Positions 61,307 to 64,000 of a DNA stretch of 64,000 nt are shown here, one piece after another; positions within the stretch are counted from its first letter, which is position 1; every line of letters starts with the position of its first letter. The DNA comes from Cyanophora paradoxa. Its lineage: Eukaryota > Glaucocystophyceae > Cyanophorales > Cyanophoraceae. The notes under the pieces are model-generated. The model made no database searches. It saw only the letters and a list, made by a program, of their open reading frames with translations, and was not told the DNA's origin. Made by a program: the position numbers and the translations under genes. The stretch spans positions 1-64,000 of the forward strand of contig QPMI01000138.1 of the NCBI GenBank assembly GCA_004431415.1, given 5' to 3'.

Positions 61307-61469
61307 GCAACCAACTTGTATATTCTGGACGTGATGTCGCGATCCACAGGTAGGAGGCTCCTTTAAAAATACCAAAGCTGATGCAGTGACTTGGGGTGAG
61401 TTGACTCCTGCCTGGCCAACAGTCTTCTAGATTTAACTCTTCCTCTGCCGTTTCGAGTTCGAGTTCCAT
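61086..61469 (-). CDS. Small PLV ORF with FGKxKG-like motif, doubtful C-terminus
   Basis: The minus-strand frame from ATG 61469 reads an acidic start, then ISFGIFKGASYLWIA and PEYTSWLLKQSWLP. This resembles the small F-G-K-x-K-G...Y..WLL.Q domain found in some viral proteins and at the C-terminus of exonuclease X-like enzymes. The rest of the frame lies antisense to the ATPase gene and is probably not translated, so the true end should be near 61310 or the gene is frameshifted. Low confidence. Confidence 0.3.
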   Translation of the reverse strand: MELELETAEEELNLEDCWPGRSQLTPSHCISFGIFKGASYLWIATSRPEYTSWLLKQSWLPTFDRAAFLRAQSAIEPKSFQRLCQQHKRGPRSRLHISKPETNDPIQRKDALDLLDSLRHYIRRSKC

Positions 61470-61500
61470 TAAAAAGATAAAGGGGTGTTATTCCCTTCAT

Positions 61501-61911
61501 TCAAACCTGTGGGAAGTTCAGCCGCAGAAACGGCTTGTCCTCTTCGCTGGTATGTTCTATAACGTAAGCATCACGAGCTTGAGCTGCTGCTTCGGCGGTT
61601 GCAAAGTAGCCGATGTTCTTTAGACGGCCATTGATCCTGTAATTTGCTTTCCATTTACAAAGTCGCTCATAGAAGCTGACGCCAATGAATCCTGATGTGT
61701 TTGTGAGCCGACGGTTTTGGTTCAACATCTGCTGACGCTTTGTCGCCAAACGTAGATTCTCGCGACGATTATCGAGTTTGTTATTATTAATGTGATCTAC
61801 AGTAAGGTCATTCTCAAGTCTCCCAACAATGAACGTATGCAAATACATATTCTTTCCATTGATCTTGCTCGAGGTATAACCATTGTTCAAACACCATCGT
61901 TTCTCCAGCAC
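61501..61911 (-). CDS. HNH endonuclease with AP2-type DNA-binding domain
   Basis: Seen: HTFIVGRLENDLTVDHINNN then KLDNRRENLRLATKRQQMLN, the classic HNH core (DH...N...N...H-like set as in phage and algal-virus HNH proteins), followed by TSGFIGVSFYERLCKWKANY and GYFATAEAAAQARDAYVIE, an AP2-like domain. Related residues (VIVAYAFVSQDDADRVLEK) extend the frame upstream of the first ATG, and a further piece (NEKVADKQLAAQM...) in another frame reaches about 62060. So the 5' part is frameshifted near 61955 or a different start is used. Known: HNH-AP2 proteins are usually free-standing homing endonucleases. It probably spreads on its own within viral genomes. Confidence 0.72.
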   Translation of the reverse strand: MLEKRWCLNNGYTSSKINGKNMYLHTFIVGRLENDLTVDHINNNKLDNRRENLRLATKRQQMLNQNRRLTNTSGFIGVSFYERLCKWKANYRINGRLKNIGYFATAEAAAQARDAYVIEHTSEEDKPFLRLNFPQV

Positions 61912-62161
61912 TCGATCAGCATCATCCTGTGATACAAAAGCGTAGGCGACGATTACTTTGCGCGATTGCGAATACCGCCTAACGGAATCAAAGCAGCTCC
62001 CTCTGGAACATCTGGAACGATGACCTCCATCTGCGCAGCGAGCTGCTTGTCTGCGACTTTTTCGTTACATTTACAGTTTGCATTATCTTTAAGACTTAAA
62101 AGTCGCGCTAATTTGTCTTAAAAGGATTTATGTCTCTTATTATTGAGAGACAAACCGAACA

Positions 62162-62503
62162 ATGACTTCTGCAATTACTGCGGATTGCGTTGCGGTTAAA
62201 CGTGGCCGTGGGCGACCCCTAAGGTTCGTCTTTTAACAATGGAGCCTTATCAGCCGAAGAAGAAGGGCCTAAACCGATGGAGGTCACCCGGAGATTTTAG
62301 CAGAGCGACGCAGAAAGAATGCTGAACGCAATCGCAAACTGCGCCACACGAACGAAACATACCGTTTGAAACAGCTTGCCATCACAGCGAAGTATCGAGC
62401 TGAGAATCCTGATAGGATCCGGGAGTACCACAGGAATGCTATTGCGCGTAGATGCCTCGCGAAGAGCGGAGCTTCTGTAGAGCTCGAGGTGATGCAGCTT
62501 TAG
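62162..62503 (+). pseudogene. Basic AT-hook-like DNA-binding protein remnant
   Basis: Seen: ATG 62162 starts a short frame with VKRGRGRPLR, an AT-hook. The frame closes at a stop after about 25 codons. Two more frames continue the theme: NGALSAEEEGPKP, then HPEILAERRRKNAERNRKLR and ITAKYRAENPDRIREYHRN, ending at TAG 62503. The YRAENPDRIREYHR pattern is common in basic viral proteins and next to HNH domains. It reads as one gene broken by two frameshifts. Its end overlaps the integrase C-terminus on the other strand by 65 bp. Confidence 0.45.
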
Positions 62504-63389
62504 CACCTGCTCGTAGCTTTGGCTCCCCTGCAATCTCAAGCTTCTTGAGCTCTCGATACTGCCGGCTTTGACCGCTGTATTTTTTTGTTTCGATCAAACC
62601 CTCACGTCTCAATCGTCTCTGCTGTCGCATTTGCACTTCTTCTTTTTCGATTCGTGTTTGAGGTGCAAGCTCACGCGGTTGACGTATTTCCGATGGTTTA
62701 ACACGTCTAGAAATTTCCACACCCTGTTTTGTAACGAGTCGAACACGGTTCTTGTCTGCGCCAGCAACTATGTACGTCTCCTTGCTTGGCTTTGTGGTTC
62801 CCTTCGCAAAAACGCTTGGCTTCGGCTCCAGGACTTGCACTTCGGTCCCTGTGCGCGGTATGTTCGAATTGTCTCGTTCAATATCGTTCTGTCGCTGTCT
62901 AACTTGATGCAGCTGCTCGGCTACCTGTGTATTTTCCCGCATCCACTTTGGTGAGTGCTCCCCGCCGAAAGAGCTGTGGGCTGTTTCATTGTACGCCTTG
63001 ACAATTGCCGGCAAACGTGAGAGGAAATGCGGGGAGCCACGAGCTTCTGTATCAGTCTGAATCAGTGCTCGCAATGTCCTCGCGAACCTGTCGATAATTC
63101 CCAGCTTGGAGCCTTTTGAAATGTGATCATCCTTAGCCACATCAGTGTGCATTTTCAACGAGTTCTCTTCAGCCATTTCCCGAATTGCTGCTGTGTTGAA
63201 GCCGTTGTCTCCTGAAAAGCCCCATATTCCAGGTAGCTGCTCGATCATTTTTGGAAGCTGCTTAAAAGTCTCGAGCTTACGGACCACAGCGAAACGGGTT
63301 GCAATCTCGACCGCTGCGAACAGGCGAAATCTCCCAATGAACAGCACGTCAATTTGCCACGCACCGGGTGGCGCAGTAATCTGGTACAT
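62439..63389 (-). CDS. rve-type (retroviral-like) integrase of the PLV
   Basis: Seen: an intact 316-residue frame. The catalytic core reads GAWQIDVLFIGRFRLFAAVE (first Asp), GFSGDNGFNTAAIREMA (second Asp, DNG) and SKGSKLGIIDRFARTLRAL, where the third acidic residue is Asp in IID instead of the Glu of most DDE integrases. The spacing from the second Asp is 39 residues. Then come AYNETAHSSFGGEHSPKWM and a long basic C-terminus (RQPRELAPQTRIEKEE, QQRRLRREGL). Known: Polinton/PLV integrases insert the element into host DNA. No separate N-terminal zinc-binding HHCC region is visible before the core. The start at 63389 follows the polymerase stop by 9 bp, so the two may be co-expressed. Confidence 0.85.
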   Translation of the reverse strand: MYQITAPPGAWQIDVLFIGRFRLFAAVEIATRFAVVRKLETFKQLPKMIEQLPGIWGFSGDNGFNTAAIREMAEENSLKMHTDVAKDDHISKGSKLGIIDRFARTLRALIQTDTEARGSPHFLSRLPAIVKAYNETAHSSFGGEHSPKWMRENTQVAEQLHQVRQRQNDIERDNSNIPRTGTEVQVLEPKPSVFAKGTTKPSKETYIVAGADKNRVRLVTKQGVEISRRVKPSEIRQPRELAPQTRIEKEEVQMRQQRRLRREGLIETKKYSGQSRQYRELKKLEIAGEPKLRAGAKAASPRALQKLRSSRGIYAQ

Positions 63390-63398
63390 CTTTGTAAA

Positions 63399-64000
63399 TC
63401 AGGCGCGATTTTTATAATGTCCAATCGCTCGGGTGTTGATCCCGTCAGTCTCGAGGAAGCGTTTGGTATCAAGGGGATGTAGAGCCTGACGCGAGGTTCG
63501 TTGTAAATAAATCTCATGTAGTTTCGAGCGGAAACCGAGAATTCCTTTGATGTCATACGATTGCTTTTCTCCCTCTTTAGGGCAGACGCACCGGAAGAAT
63601 ACATCCCTTGTGAGTCTGTTGTAGTACGTCTTTTGAATACCCTTGCATACCTGCTTGTCCGTGGAATCTTCACGCGAATAATAGTAAGATTTCGGCCGGT
63701 TAGCGATCCACTCTGTCATTTGCAGACCATGGAGCTCATCCTTGAATAATCCGGAGTTTTCCCCATCGATCGTAGAGCTCGAACCTCATCGGCTGTCATG
63801 CCATCGAAGAATCGATGTGTCTCTGGGTAGTCGCTAACATCCAGCTCATGCTTGATTGAGCGTAAATCAGCATAGATATCTTTGGTGCGAACCTCGATGA
63901 TGAGACTGTCAGTATCCGTACCTAATAGTGTCAGCCGCTGGCCCCAAAGCAGCTTGAGCACCTGGTAGTAAAAGCGGTACATGTGCAGCTTGGAAAGTTC
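63399..64000 (-). pseudogene. Family B DNA polymerase (protein-primed type), C-terminal part, frameshifted and cut by window edge
   Basis: Seen: from the right edge, YRFYYQVLKLLWGQRLTLLG leads into the polymerase C motif LLGTDTDSLIIEV near 63895-63935. After HRFFDGMTADEVR the frame is lost near 63765-63775, and a second frame picks up with LHGLQMTEWIANRPKSYYYS and KQVCKGIQKTYYNRLT, ending at 63399. Known: the TDTDS motif holds a catalytic Asp of palm subdomain PolB, and a RPKSYYY...CKGI..  block follows in DNA_pol_B_2 and related polymerases of Polintons. The N-terminus (exonuclease, TPR insertions) is outside the window. One frameshift breaks the thumb region. Confidence 0.75.

Larger units (their letters stand above)
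57771..64000. mobile_element. Integrated Polinton-like virus (PLV), left part, truncated by window edge
   Basis: Intron-poor, moderate-GC DNA carries a linked set of virus genes: a major capsid protein, a second virion-type protein, an A32/FtsK-HerA packaging ATPase directly after the capsid gene, an HNH-AP2 endonuclease, an rve-type integrase and a family B DNA polymerase with TDTDS. Capsid + ATPase + integrase + PolB is the defining set of Polintons and PLVs. Frameshifts in at least four genes indicate decay. The left boundary is near the minisatellite at 57.6-57.77 kb. The right boundary and any terminal inverted repeats are outside the window. Confidence 0.85.

Overview
The window is nuclear DNA of a GC-rich eukaryotic microalga. 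The evidence is dense, short GT-AG introns (mostly about 50-120 bp) inside very GC-rich genes, plus eukaryotic families: a SWI/SNF ATPase, an ADCY10-type soluble adenylyl cyclase, a TKL kinase, a kynurenine-3-monooxygenase-like enzyme and fucose mutarotase. The right end holds a Polinton-like virus (PLV), a group common in algal genomes. A haptophyte, pelagophyte or similar lineage fits, but this is inference; no marker gene fixes the taxon. Because the genes are split by many introns, host gene coordinates are outer limits inferred from exons read by eye; exon edges are approximate except where stated.

Layout, left half. 1-1154 (-) RING-finger protein, cut by the left edge. 1633-3004 (+) zinc-ribbon plus SAM methyltransferase. 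3807-8177 (-) GAF plus TKL-type protein kinase. 9410-17726 (+) soluble adenylyl cyclase with two cyclase domains, a P-loop NTPase and a long helical C-terminus, head-to-head with the kinase. 19044-23530 (-) secreted DUF4832/DUF4874 protein. 23.6-25.9 kb is gene-free DNA saturated with palindromic words. About 25.9-31.5 kb (+) is an unrecognised multi-exon membrane protein in a lower-GC island with AT-rich introns.

Layout, right half. A dispersed repeat occurs twice in opposite orientation (32089-32765 and 49986-52248), bracketing 17 kb of ordinary genes: a TPR-like protein (-), a KMO-like flavoprotein (-), two tandem ubiquitin-like genes (+), fucose mutarotase (-) and the Snf2-type chromatin remodeller (+). 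A multi-domain secreted protein with a C-terminal membrane anchor (-, 52.8-56.9 kb) follows, then minisatellites, then from 57.77 kb to the window end an integrated PLV. It carries a major capsid protein, a second virion-type protein, an A32/FtsK-like packaging ATPase, an HNH-AP2 endonuclease, an rve integrase and a family B DNA polymerase. Several of its genes are frameshifted while the ATPase and integrase frames are open, so it looks like a decaying endogenous virus.

The most unusual host locus is the ubiquitin-like pair at 40.4-42.1 kb. The second gene has two successive, phase-matched last exons that encode different cysteine-rich tails directly after a Gly-Gly, which suggests alternative terminal exons.
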